A stretch of 53,208 nt of DNA from assembly GCF_009711445.1 (NCBI RefSeq), contig NZ_SMMC01000208.1, forward strand, positions 1 through 53,208, written 5' to 3'. The DNA is from Curvivirga aplysinae (GTDB lineage: Bacteria > Pseudomonadota > Alphaproteobacteria > UBA8366 > Aestuariispiraceae). Every line of letters starts with the position of its first letter. The stretch's first letter is position 1. Under the pieces are notes generated by a model, which saw only the letters and a program-made list of their open reading frames with translations, was not told the DNA's origin and made no database searches. Below, one piece after another: positions 8,328-16,075 of the stretch. The translations under genes were made by a program, and so were the position numbers.

Positions 8328-8580
8328 TTCTATCTCTGTCAGTTTAAATCCGCTGAATATCCGTCGCGATCAGTTCGTCTTAATACTCAAATGGATGGCA
8401 TCCATTATTCAAATTGCTGGTTATGCTACAACAGCATTCGGCATGACACCTTTAAATATATACTTATTTCTCGCCGGGCTAATTGGTTGGTTTATTGTTG
8501 GAATATTCTGGAATGACCGAGCGATCATGTTAATCCATCTAATTGCTCTTAGCAGTATGATCATAGGTATGAATAGTTAA
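8302..8580 (+). CDS. DUF6552-like small membrane protein
   Basis: A 92-residue protein of unknown function that I match from memory to the DUF6552 family of alphaproteobacteria. After a polar N terminus of about 28 residues it has three hydrophobic segments (about 29-46, 49-68 and 72-90), with the typical W-N-D-R-A-I-M-L-I-H turn between the last two. The start ATG at 8302 lies inside the end of the SDR gene (26-base overlap), implying translational coupling; an earlier TTG at 8299 is also open. Linkage to a degenerate SDR suggests the two act together at the membrane, but no function is known. Confidence 0.65.
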   Translation: MEASHVASNSISVSLNPLNIRRDQFVLILKWMASIIQIAGYATTAFGMTPLNIYLFLAGLIGWFIVGIFWNDRAIMLIHLIALSSMIIGMNS

Positions 8581-8587
8581 GGCTAAA

Positions 8588-8616
8588 GAAGCAGGTTTCA
8601 ACGTTAAACCTGCTTC
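8588..8616. terminator. Bidirectional intrinsic terminator
   Basis: GAAGCAGGTTT (8588-8598) pairs with AAACCTGCTTC (8606-8616), an 11-bp perfect stem. It separates the convergent DUF6552 and MFS genes and overlaps the last codons of the MFS gene. Poly-T tails are weak. Confidence 0.6.
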
Positions 8617-9788
8617 TGCTTAAAACTACCTGATTGCAAATATCCAATCACACATAATACGCAAGCGCCTACACCCAGATAGATTGCTGTCATGTGAAAT
8701 TGATCAAAGCCACTATGAACGATTATCTCGCCCCCAATATAAGGAAATCCAAACAGACCTGTAAGATGAGCCAGTACCATAACCTGCATGGTCTGTGCTA
8801 AATTCTCTTGATCGGATTGATTTGCTGTAATGCCTTGAATGATTGGTGTCATCCCACCTAATCCGACACCACCAAGAAAGGCTGAAATCATATAAATTTC
8901 CCAACTTCCTTGCATATAAATCATGCCGAATGCACCACCCATTGCAACAATGAATAATGCACCGATATGGAAATAGGAGAAAGCTGAGATTTTGTAACGC
9001 ATCATGACAAATCTACTAGCAAGCACTGCAATGGTATAAACGATAAAAAAGTCTGCATAACTTAGCTCATTCGCCTGCGCCCATTTCGCCTGAAAATTAT
9101 TCAACCCGACATACATACTTGCCATAAGTAACGTTATTAGGATTGGTATCATGGAAGGTGATCGTAATACTTGAACAAAAGACGTAAGATTCAAAACCAT
9201 TGCAGTATTTAAATTGCCCGTCTTTTTTAACTTATTTAAAGGTTTCTTCAGAAACAGAAACAATGCAGAACTAAATAGACAAACAATCCCCATCACCCAA
9301 TACACATCTGCATAAGACAACCCTGCTTTGTAAAGAAAACGGCCGATAACAGGGGATATTCCAAATCCAATCATGAATACAACAAGATCAATTGAAAATA
9401 GCTTTACGCGTTCCTCCGGCCAGCAGATTTGAGAAAGAACCATCACTTTTGTCGAAAAGAAAAGCCCCCAACCAGCGCCAAAAAGAAGCGAGGCGATTAT
9501 ACTTAAAACCGAAATACTTTCTAACAGTCCATAAAAGCCCAATCCGCCAAACAGCAGTAAGCCTGAAAAAGCAAAGCTTCCCATGCGACCAACTTTATCA
9601 ACGATTTTTCCAGATACTATGACAATAGCAATCGTTGAAATACCCGCAACGAGCTGTAAACGACCTGCATCAGCCTCCGTTGCGTTTATACTTTCTAACA
9701 AAACTGGCATCAACAAAATCATACCATAGGCGCCGGAATGGAACAGGATCGCAAGAAAATACAAACTGAAAAAAAATCGACGGGACAT
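8604..9788 (-). CDS. MFS transporter
   Basis: A 394-residue major facilitator superfamily permease with about twelve transmembrane segments. The loop between segments two and three carries G-K-I-V-D-K-V-G-R-M, the MFS signature A motif. The start is placed at the ATG at 9788, five bases after GAAGG; a GTG 12 bases earlier is possible. It is transcribed alone: the EF-hand gene upstream ends in its own terminator, and a hairpin lies at the 3' end. Close relatives are annotated only as MFS transporters, so the substrate, possibly a small organic solute, is unknown. Confidence 0.85.
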   Translation of the reverse strand: MSRRFFFSLYFLAILFHSGAYGMILLMPVLLESINATEADAGRLQLVAGISTIAIVIVSGKIVDKVGRMGSFAFSGLLLFGGLGFYGLLESISVLSIIASLLFGAGWGLFFSTKVMVLSQICWPEERVKLFSIDLVVFMIGFGISPVIGRFLYKAGLSYADVYWVMGIVCLFSSALFLFLKKPLNKLKKTGNLNTAMVLNLTSFVQVLRSPSMIPILITLLMASMYVGLNNFQAKWAQANELSYADFFIVYTIAVLASRFVMMRYKISAFSYFHIGALFIVAMGGAFGMIYMQGSWEIYMISAFLGGVGLGGMTPIIQGITANQSDQENLAQTMQVMVLAHLTGLFGFPYIGGEIIVHSGFDQFHMTAIYLGVGACVLCVIGYLQSGSFKQKQV

Positions 9789-9880
9789 AAGGGCCTTCAC
9801 AAAACTAATTTATCCTTCCTGCCATCTTTAAACCTTTTAGGAAACATCCAATTTAATTTTTGTCATCAGGCCAAATAAAA

Positions 9881-9903
9881 AACGCCCGCAATATGCAGGC
9901 GTT
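9881..9903 (-). terminator. Intrinsic terminator of the EF-hand gene
   Basis: AACGCC (9881-9886) and GGCGTT (9898-9903) form a hairpin with an inner GCA/TGC extension. On the minus strand it runs into TTTTTTATTT, a good terminator for the gene at 9942-10439. Confidence 0.8.
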
Positions 9904-9941
9904 TTCGAGAGGTATTTTCTTGCGCAAAATTTTGAGGTCAA

Positions 9942-10439
9942 TTAACCACGGTGATAATCGTCATCATCATCATCGTCATCATGGCGTGCATGTTTTTTAC
10001 GCTTTTTGATCTCGTCCTTGGTCACCTGACCATCGTCATTTCGATCCATGCGGTTAAACATACGATCCAACGGCATCGCAATTTCCTCTAGGGTGATTTG
10101 TGCGTTACCGTCATCATCTAGGAACTGGAAACCATCAACCATGCGATTGCGCATTTGCTCGACCCACATTTTTTCGAACTCTTCCAGGTCGATCATTTTG
10201 TCGCCATTCACATCAAACTGTGTAACTTTCACAACTTGCCATTCTTGCAACTCAACCTTATCAATAGCCCCATCAGAATTGGCATCGATCTCGTCCATAT
10301 TTTTTACAATTGGATGCATGCCATGCATTTTTTTACCATGTCCCCATTTACCACCAGCATAACTGATCCCGGAAATAATCGGTGTAGCAACAACAGCAAC
10401 AGCGGCAGCAGCAACGATAAATTTGGTTGATTTCTTCAT
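9942..10439 (-). CDS. Secreted four-EF-hand protein with poly-Asp tail
   Basis: A 165-residue exported protein. A signal peptide (about 1-28, ending S-Y-A-G-G) is followed by a short His/Lys/Gly segment and four canonical 12-residue EF-hand loops at 52-63, 76-87, 108-119 and 132-143, each with Asp at position 1 and Glu at position 12. The C terminus is a run of eight Asp (153-161 region) flanked by His and Arg. It should bind calcium, and possibly other divalent ions through the His and Asp segments, in the periplasm. The gene is divergent from a response regulator-kinase pair, with tandem repeats in the shared promoter, so it is probably a target of that system. AAGGAAC precedes the ATG. Confidence 0.88.
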   Translation of the reverse strand: MKKSTKFIVAAAAVAVVATPIISGISYAGGKWGHGKKMHGMHPIVKNMDEIDANSDGAIDKVELQEWQVVKVTQFDVNGDKMIDLEEFEKMWVEQMRNRMVDGFQFLDDDGNAQITLEEIAMPLDRMFNRMDRNDDGQVTKDEIKKRKKHARHDDDDDDDDYHRG

Positions 10440-10513
10440 TTCAGGTTCCTTTCGTAAATCCCAGTTTAGTTTTTTTGAACTGGCCTGTTAATTTCTGTCT
10501 CCAGCAATTAAGC

Positions 10514-10600
10514 ATGCAAAACCTGAAATACGATCCCGATTTTGTTAAAAAGGGTCACGAATTGTATCATGCAAAGCCTGTGATACATTTTGATACATTT
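10514..10600. promoter_or_regulatory. Repeat-rich divergent promoter: candidate response-regulator operator
   Basis: TGATACATTT occurs twice in perfect tandem (10581-10590, 10591-10600), and ATTGTATCAT at 10561-10570 is an inverted copy. In addition ATGCAAAACCTG (10514-10525) is repeated as ATGCAAAGCCTG (10569-10580), each followed by a related ATAC element. Ten-base tandem sites on one helix face are how OmpR-family regulators commonly bind. The block lies between the EF-hand gene and the OmpR-type regulator gene, so autoregulation and control of the EF-hand gene are inferred. Confidence 0.55.
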
Positions 10601-10675
10601 TTTTGTTCCAAAAGGGGAAAAGCTTGGTGCATAAAGGGGTTACGAAATACGAAAAACATAAAAAGGTATAACAAT

Positions 10676-11401
10676 ATGACAGATAGCAAACATGTCTTAG
10701 TCGTCGATGACCATCGCGATATTCGCGAACCGTTGGTGCGTTATCTGTCCCAAAACGGTTTTCGTACCAGTGATGCAGAAGATGCAACTACCGCTCGTCA
10801 AATATTAAACGGCAACTCCATAGATTTGGTTGTTTTAGATATCATGATGCCTGGTGAAGATGGCTTATCATTATGTAGACATATCCAAGCTACCAGTGAA
10901 ATACCCGTGATTTTACTAACGGCTATGGTCGATGATACCGACCGTATTATAGGCTTGGAAATGGGCGCGGATGACTATGTCACCAAACCATTTAACCCAC
11001 GTGAATTAATTGCGCGAATCAAAGCAGTTTTACGTCGAACCGAAGCTCTTCCTCCAAAAACGGTACAAGCTGCAGAAGGACCTGAAATATTCCAGTTCGC
11101 GGATTGGAAACTGGACAGTACAAAGCGCGCCTTAATAGATACGAATGATGTCACACATCCCCTAAGCACAGCGGAATATGATTTGCTTTATGTTTTTGTT
11201 ACTCATCCCAACATGGTATTGAGCCGTGATCAATTATTAGACTTGGCACGAGGTAGAGATGCCATTCCATTTGATCGAAGTGTAGACAATCAGATCAGTC
11301 GATTGCGAAAAAAATTAGAGAAAGATCCTAAAAACCCTGAATTACTTACAACAGTTTGGGGCGGTGGATATATGCTCACCTCCAAGGTTGATACATTATG
11401 A
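10676..11401 (+). CDS. OmpR/PhoB family response regulator
   Basis: A 241-residue response regulator. The receiver domain (about 5-118) has the acidic pair D11-D12, phosphoacceptor D55 in L-V-V-L-D-I-M-M-P-G, T82 and K104. A winged-helix DNA-binding domain of the OmpR type fills about 140-238 (S-V-D-N-Q-I-S-R-L-R-K-K-L-E). The frame is open far upstream, but the ATG at 10676 with AAAAGG nine bases before it gives the standard family N terminus. The stop codon overlaps the kinase start (ATGA), so the two are translationally coupled. The partner is the kinase at 11398; targets probably include its own promoter and the EF-hand gene. Confidence 0.93.
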   Translation: MTDSKHVLVVDDHRDIREPLVRYLSQNGFRTSDAEDATTARQILNGNSIDLVVLDIMMPGEDGLSLCRHIQATSEIPVILLTAMVDDTDRIIGLEMGADDYVTKPFNPRELIARIKAVLRRTEALPPKTVQAAEGPEIFQFADWKLDSTKRALIDTNDVTHPLSTAEYDLLYVFVTHPNMVLSRDQLLDLARGRDAIPFDRSVDNQISRLRKKLEKDPKNPELLTTVWGGGYMLTSKVDTL

Positions 11402-12867
11402 GGAAATTCATCCCTAAAAGTCTCTCGGGACAGATGATCATCCTAACCTTGATTGCAATTGTTTCTGCGCAGTTAATCGGTATTAGTATTTTTGCGGATG
11501 AAAGACGCGATGCCTTACGTGCGGCATCCAATCAACAAGTTTTGGTCCATACGGCATCAGTTGTAAAACTTTTATCTTTTGCCCCTAAATCACAAAGAGA
11601 TAATATCATCAAGGCCTCCACAACTGACGAATTCCAGCTCAGCTTATCGAAACGCCCAAAAATAAAACGCCGTTTCAAAAAAGACTGGGAAGCTGACATG
11701 CGTTTCATTCTTGCAATGATGGTTGATGATTATGCAGATGAAATCCATTTACGTACTAAACGCGATCGGCGCGAATGGTTGCAATGGCGGCATGACAATC
11801 ATGACATGCACGAAAATCGCCGCGAATGGTTTAAAAAGTGGGGCGATGATCATCATATGCGATATGAAGACGAAGATGAGCTAGAAGAAGAAATGGAAGA
11901 ACATCTTCCCGCTCCCCCTACACTTGATCGATTACGTGAAAATTTAAACATTTCAGTTAAACTCAAAGATGGCACATGGTTAAATGTGAAGAGTTATTCT
12001 GTGCCGGGTTCTCCGCTATGGGCACTTCCTTCCTTTATTGCCACATTCATAAGTGCGGCAGCTATTATTCTTATAGTTATTCTGATGATGCGACGTGTTA
12101 CCAAACCTGTAAAAGCCTTAACCAATGCAGCTGAAAAATTTGGACGTGGGGAACATGTCGACCCTTTAGCATCAATTGGCCCTTCAGATATACGCGCTGC
12201 AAGCCAAGCCTTCAATCAAATGCAAGAAAGATTGGATCGTTTTGTTAGAGATAGAACACGCATGTTGGCAGCCATATCACATGATTTACGAACCCCAATC
12301 ACCGCCTTACGTATTCAAGCTGAATTCATTGGGGATGAAGAATTACGTGAGAAAATCTTATCTATCCTTATCGAAATGCAGCGTATGACCGAAGCGACTT
12401 TGTCCTTTGCAAAACAAGATGCATTAAAGGAAGAGAGTGAAGAGACAAATCTTCATGCCCTATTGGAAAGTATCAGTCATGATTATCAAGACATGGGCAA
12501 AGAAGTGACTTTTGAAGGTGAAGAAAACATCATTCAAAACTGTCGTCCGACATCACTAAAACGCGCATTACGTAATTTAGTCGATAACGCATTAAAATAT
12601 GGAGAGGCCGCCAATATAACTTTGGAAACGAGTAAATCAGAAACATTCATCAAAATTTCTGATCAAGGCCCTGGTATTCCAGAAAATCTTTTAGAGCAAA
12701 TTTTCGAACCATTTGTTAGACTAGATGAAGCACGTAATACAGAAAGTGGCAGTGTCGGTCTAGGACTTGCGATCGCCCGATCCATAGTAAATGCACATGG
12801 CGGTAAAATTTTAGCAGAAAATATCGATCCTAATGGGTTAAGAATCACCATCCGCCTCCCACGTTAA
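11398..12867 (+). CDS. Sensor histidine kinase with charged, His-rich periplasmic domain
   Basis: A 489-residue membrane kinase. Transmembrane segments lie at about 14-32 and 211-232, enclosing a periplasmic domain of about 175 residues. Next come HAMP (about 232-285), a HisKA domain with H295 in I-S-H-D-L-R-T-P, and a HATPase domain with N box (L-V-D-N-A-L-K-Y-G), G1 (D-Q-G-P-G-I-P) and G2 (V-G-L-G-L-A-I-A). The periplasmic stretch 120-170 is unusually rich in Arg, Asp, Glu, His and Trp, including clusters such as H-D-N-H-D-M-H and D-D-H-H, which look able to bind a metal or other cation. With the divergent EF-hand gene, this suggests a calcium or metal sensing system; that is inference. Confidence 0.92.
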   Translation: MRKFIPKSLSGQMIILTLIAIVSAQLIGISIFADERRDALRAASNQQVLVHTASVVKLLSFAPKSQRDNIIKASTTDEFQLSLSKRPKIKRRFKKDWEADMRFILAMMVDDYADEIHLRTKRDRREWLQWRHDNHDMHENRREWFKKWGDDHHMRYEDEDELEEEMEEHLPAPPTLDRLRENLNISVKLKDGTWLNVKSYSVPGSPLWALPSFIATFISAAAIILIVILMMRRVTKPVKALTNAAEKFGRGEHVDPLASIGPSDIRAASQAFNQMQERLDRFVRDRTRMLAAISHDLRTPITALRIQAEFIGDEELREKILSILIEMQRMTEATLSFAKQDALKEESEETNLHALLESISHDYQDMGKEVTFEGEENIIQNCRPTSLKRALRNLVDNALKYGEAANITLETSKSETFIKISDQGPGIPENLLEQIFEPFVRLDEARNTESGSVGLGLAIARSIVNAHGGKILAENIDPNGLRITIRLPR

Positions 12868-12931
12868 TGCGAAGAATCATCCAACTTCCACCCTGTATCG
12901 TAAAATCACTAACGAAAGGGAGGAGGTTCAT

Positions 12932-13408
12932 ATGACCCAATCGTTAAGATACACGCTGGTTATTTTTGTTTTGGCAGCCATCTTCACAAGCCTAAATGCC
13001 AAAGCGCAAGAGCTCATTTTTCCCAATCCTGACTTGAGCCCGCGACAAGTTGTTTCCATACAGCTCAAAGCACTTGCCGATGTAGGAAATGAAGGAAGTA
13101 GCGGATTTCTTCAAACATGGATATTTGCCCATCCGAGGAACAAAGCTGTTACAGGTCCAATAGAAAGATTTGCTTTGATGTTACAAAGCCCAGATTACGT
13201 CGTGCTGTTAGCGGCTAATAAACACAAGATAGTGGATGTATATCAAAAAGATAATTCTGCCTTCCTTTTTGTAGACATCTTAAATCAAAGAGACGAATTG
13301 GTCGCTGTTTTCAGATGGGAGTTAGCTCAGGCGCGCTTGGAAGATAATTCACTTGTCTGGATGACAACAAATGTAAGGCGACTTCTAAAACCTGATGATC
13401 TAACCTAA
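12932..13408 (+). CDS. DUF4864 domain-containing exported protein
   Basis: A 158-residue protein with a signal peptide (about 1-25, ending N-A-K-A-Q-E) and a DUF4864 domain (about 33-150). Family hallmarks recalled from alphaproteobacterial members are visible: Q-V-V-S-I-Q-L-K-A-L near the start, F-A-H-P-R-N-K-A-V-T-G-P and R-F-A-L-M. Function is unknown. It follows the kinase gene by 64 bases on the same strand and has a very strong ribosome site (GGGAGGAGG), so it may belong to the two-component operon. A terminator follows at 13413. Confidence 0.75.
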   Translation: MTQSLRYTLVIFVLAAIFTSLNAKAQELIFPNPDLSPRQVVSIQLKALADVGNEGSSGFLQTWIFAHPRNKAVTGPIERFALMLQSPDYVVLLAANKHKIVDVYQKDNSAFLFVDILNQRDELVAVFRWELAQARLEDNSLVWMTTNVRRLLKPDDLT

Positions 13409-13412
13409 AAAT

Positions 13413-13434
13413 AGCCCGTGTCTATTCCCGGGCT
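13413..13434 (+). terminator. Intrinsic terminator after DUF4864 gene
   Basis: AGCCCG (13413-13418) pairs with CGGGCT (13429-13434), followed by TTTTGATT. It closes the response regulator-kinase-DUF4864 unit. Confidence 0.7.
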
Positions 13435-13587
13435 TTTGATTAACTATTATTTATGAGTCTAAACCTAATTAGATCGTTCAGCCATTGCGGGTAACCGGAT
13501 CACCAAGATAGATATGGCCTACAACTTTCTGCCAAGCCTGACTCAATAAATATTTATAATCATTTATAGTTGTGCTAATTTGCACAT

Positions 13588-14505
13588 ATGCTAAATGACA
13601 AATTGAATTGGAATGATCTTCGCTACTTTGTGGAGGTTGCTCATAAGGGGCGCTTATTATCAGCAGCAAAACGGCTAGGCGTCAATCATACTACTGTTGC
13701 GCGCCGCATTTCAGCGCTTGAAGAAGCTTTGGAAGTTAAGCTTTTTGACCAGGATGAACATGGTTTCCATCTGACTGAGGTTGGGGAAAACCTGCTTCCT
13801 CTTGCACAACAGATGGAAGACATTACAGCTCTCGCCAAAGAGCAAGCGCAACAAATGGGACAAACTGTCTCAGGAAATATTCGCATTGGTGCACCTGATG
13901 GTTTTGGGAATACTTTTTTGGCAGAAAAGCTCATTTCCTTCATTAGGGAGAACCCCGGGATTACAATTGAATCTGCGGCTCTTCCACTCTTTCCCAATCT
14001 ACTCAAACGCGAAGTGGACATCGCAATCAGTCTAGAAGAAACGGCTAGCAAGCATATCTATTGTCGGAAAATTACCGATTACAAACTATATCTCTATACG
14101 TCTAAGAAATTTATCGAAGACCAACAGGTCGACCTCAATCAAAAGTATGAAATCCTGAAGCATCCATTTGTCGGCTACATCCCTGAACTTCAATATACCG
14201 AAGAGTTAGAGTTCCTTCACCTGATAGATAAAGAATTACAAAGCCAATATCAAAGCTCTACAGTCTGGGCTCAGTTGCAATTCATTGCCCATGGTGGCGG
14301 GTTCGGTGTTCTACCTTATTATATGGCTTATAACGATCCACGATTGATCCCTATTCTTACAGAAGAAGTAAGTTTCATCCGTTCATATTGGTTGCATATC
14401 CCACTTGAACTACGCCGAATGGCGAGCATCCGTAAGCTGGAACAAACTATCATGTTGGAAGCACGAGGACATCAAAAGATATTTATGCCTGACAGTGCAT
14501 TTTAA
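13588..14505 (+). CDS. LysR family transcriptional regulator
   Basis: A 305-residue LysR protein with N-terminal helix-turn-helix (about 8-67; A-K-R-L-G-V-N-H-T-T-V-A-R-R-I) and effector domain (about 95-295). The helix-turn-helix differs from the GcvA clade of several other regulators here; His-Thr-Thr in the recognition helix is typical of another LysR branch. It stands alone, between terminators at 13413 and 14515, so its target is not evident. TGTGC/GCACA arms flank TAATTT just before its start and could be a site for autoregulation. Confidence 0.85.
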   Translation: MLNDKLNWNDLRYFVEVAHKGRLLSAAKRLGVNHTTVARRISALEEALEVKLFDQDEHGFHLTEVGENLLPLAQQMEDITALAKEQAQQMGQTVSGNIRIGAPDGFGNTFLAEKLISFIRENPGITIESAALPLFPNLLKREVDIAISLEETASKHIYCRKITDYKLYLYTSKKFIEDQQVDLNQKYEILKHPFVGYIPELQYTEELEFLHLIDKELQSQYQSSTVWAQLQFIAHGGGFGVLPYYMAYNDPRLIPILTEEVSFIRSYWLHIPLELRRMASIRKLEQTIMLEARGHQKIFMPDSAF

Positions 14506-14880
14506 GAATAAAAAAACGCCGACCGGCCTCCCAATCGGCGTTCTTTAATATGTTACTTAGTCACAAATACTTAGTCAGGCAGGTAGGTAGGCATTCATGT
14601 ATCAATCGCAATTGGATGTATATGGGTCCGCAATTAATGAACGCGCTGGACCAATATCTATTGGCTCAAACAAAATATCGTAGCGGGGATCTCTACTCAT
14701 TCTTCAATCCTCAAATGATCTCTGCTGGTAATCGTTAAGGCCTTTAATTTTTAAAAAGTAGAGATACTTAATGGCATCAGAAAAATCTGGCCGCAGCTTC
14801 GAAAAAAGTTAATCTCTTAAAACCCAAGATTTAGATAATATGGTAGTTGTGTCCTAATCCAGCTTCGGGAATGTAAAACA
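14506..14880. other. 375-base intergenic stretch with terminator and doubtful small ORFs
   Basis: This gap starts with the terminator of the LysR gene. It then contains a 62-codon open frame (14550-14738, plus strand) without a clear ribosome site or any family I recognise, and a 13-codon frame starting at 14772. The C-terminal part of the longer frame (from about 14622) looks protein-like in composition, so this may be the remnant of a lost gene, but there is no firm support for a functional product. Confidence 0.3.
14515..14542 (+). terminator. Intrinsic terminator after LysR gene
   Basis: AACGCCGA (14515-14522) pairs with TCGGCGTT (14535-14542), followed by CTTTAAT and preceded by an A-run. 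Confidence 0.8.
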
Positions 14881-16074
14881 TTGAAAACCAAAGAAATCCT
14901 TGAAAAGCTACTTTCCTTTCAAACAGTAAGCCTTTCTCCAAATATGGAACTCATCCATTTCATCAAAAATTTGCTAGCTGATCATAATGTTGAGGTACAA
15001 ATTATTGGGGAAGAAACAGGCACACGTGCAAATTTATATGCAACGATTTATGGTACAGAACTAACAGCTGAAACGGCCTCAACTGGCGGTGTTGTTTTAT
15101 CTGGACATAGCGATGTTGTACCTGTCGCGGGACAAAACTGGACGGTCGAACCTTTTGCCCTAACAGAAAAAGATGACAAATATTATGGTCGCGGCACCGC
15201 CGATATGAAAGGCTTTCTGGCCTCAGCTATACGAACATGTTTGATTGCCAGCAAACAACCATTGAAAACCCCCTTACATTTAGCTGTATCATTTGATGAA
15301 GAAATCGGTTGTGTAGGCGTACGTCATTTAATTGAACGCCTAAAAGATGCGCCAATGAAACCTCATTTTTGTCTCATTGGGGAACCAACAAGCTTAGGCG
15401 TTGCAACAGGCCACAAAGGCAAAACGGCCTTACGTGCGACATGTACTGGCCTTGAAGGTCACTCTGCTATGGCACCTAATTTCCTGAATGCTTTACATCT
15501 TGGTGCAGATCTCATCAAAGCCCTTCAAGATCTTCAAAGCGATTTTGCGGAAAATGGGGCACAAGACCATGATTACGACATTCCTTATAGCACCATTCAT
15601 GTGGGCAAAATGTCCGGCGGTGTGGCACTTAATATTGTCCCAAATAAATGTATTTTGGATTTTGAAATCCGAAACCTAGCCGCCGATAAGCCTGAAGATA
15701 TCATTCAGCGCATTAAGAATGCGGCTGAAATAATTACCTTCAACGCAAAAGAGAAGGCAGATTGCGCAGATATTAAAATCGAAGTGGTCAACAGCTATCC
15801 TGGTCTTGATACCAATCCGGGCGCCGATATTGTTTCTTTTGTAAAATCCTTACGTGGAGAGAATAAAAACTTTAAAATCGCCTTTGGTACCGAAGGTGGT
15901 CTTTTCGATCAGGTTTTAAATATTCCAACCGTTGTCTGTGGACCGGGGTCCATGGATCAAGGCCATAAGCCAGATGAATTCGTTTCCATTCAACAAATAC
16001 AGCTATGTGATGAGATGCTCGATCGACTGGTTGAAAGATTGATCGAGGGGCTATCCCCCTCTCAACGCTGCTAA
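14881..16074 (+). CDS. argE: Acetylornithine deacetylase-like M20 amidohydrolase
   Basis: A 397-residue M20 family zinc hydrolase of the ArgE/DapE group. Visible active-site blocks are S-G-H-S-D-V-V-P-V (first metal His and catalytic Asp), G-R-G-T-A-D-M-K-G (bridging Asp), F-D-E-E-I-G (catalytic Glu and metal Glu) and G-E-P-T. A dimerisation domain sits at about 175-295. The start is TTG at 14881: an in-frame ATG only appears 21 codons later, inside the conserved L-S-F-Q-T-V-S segment. Many ArgE homologs in catabolic loci cleave N-acyl groups other than acetylornithine, and the nearby aldehyde dehydrogenase, RidA and DUF1028 genes suggest such a role here. It converges with the LysR gene at 16076, one base apart. 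Confidence 0.82.
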   Translation: MKTKEILEKLLSFQTVSLSPNMELIHFIKNLLADHNVEVQIIGEETGTRANLYATIYGTELTAETASTGGVVLSGHSDVVPVAGQNWTVEPFALTEKDDKYYGRGTADMKGFLASAIRTCLIASKQPLKTPLHLAVSFDEEIGCVGVRHLIERLKDAPMKPHFCLIGEPTSLGVATGHKGKTALRATCTGLEGHSAMAPNFLNALHLGADLIKALQDLQSDFAENGAQDHDYDIPYSTIHVGKMSGGVALNIVPNKCILDFEIRNLAADKPEDIIQRIKNAAEIITFNAKEKADCADIKIEVVNSYPGLDTNPGADIVSFVKSLRGENKNFKIAFGTEGGLFDQVLNIPTVVCGPGSMDQGHKPDEFVSIQQIQLCDEMLDRLVERLIEGLSPSQRC

Positions 16075-16075
16075 C

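Noticed and set aside
10427-10675. 83-residue N-terminal extension of the response regulator
   Set aside because: It spans the repeat-rich promoter and would precede a complete receiver domain; the ATG at 10676 fits the family.
14550-14738. 62-codon open frame as a gene
   Set aside because: No ribosome site, no recognised family; kept only as part of the intergenic description.
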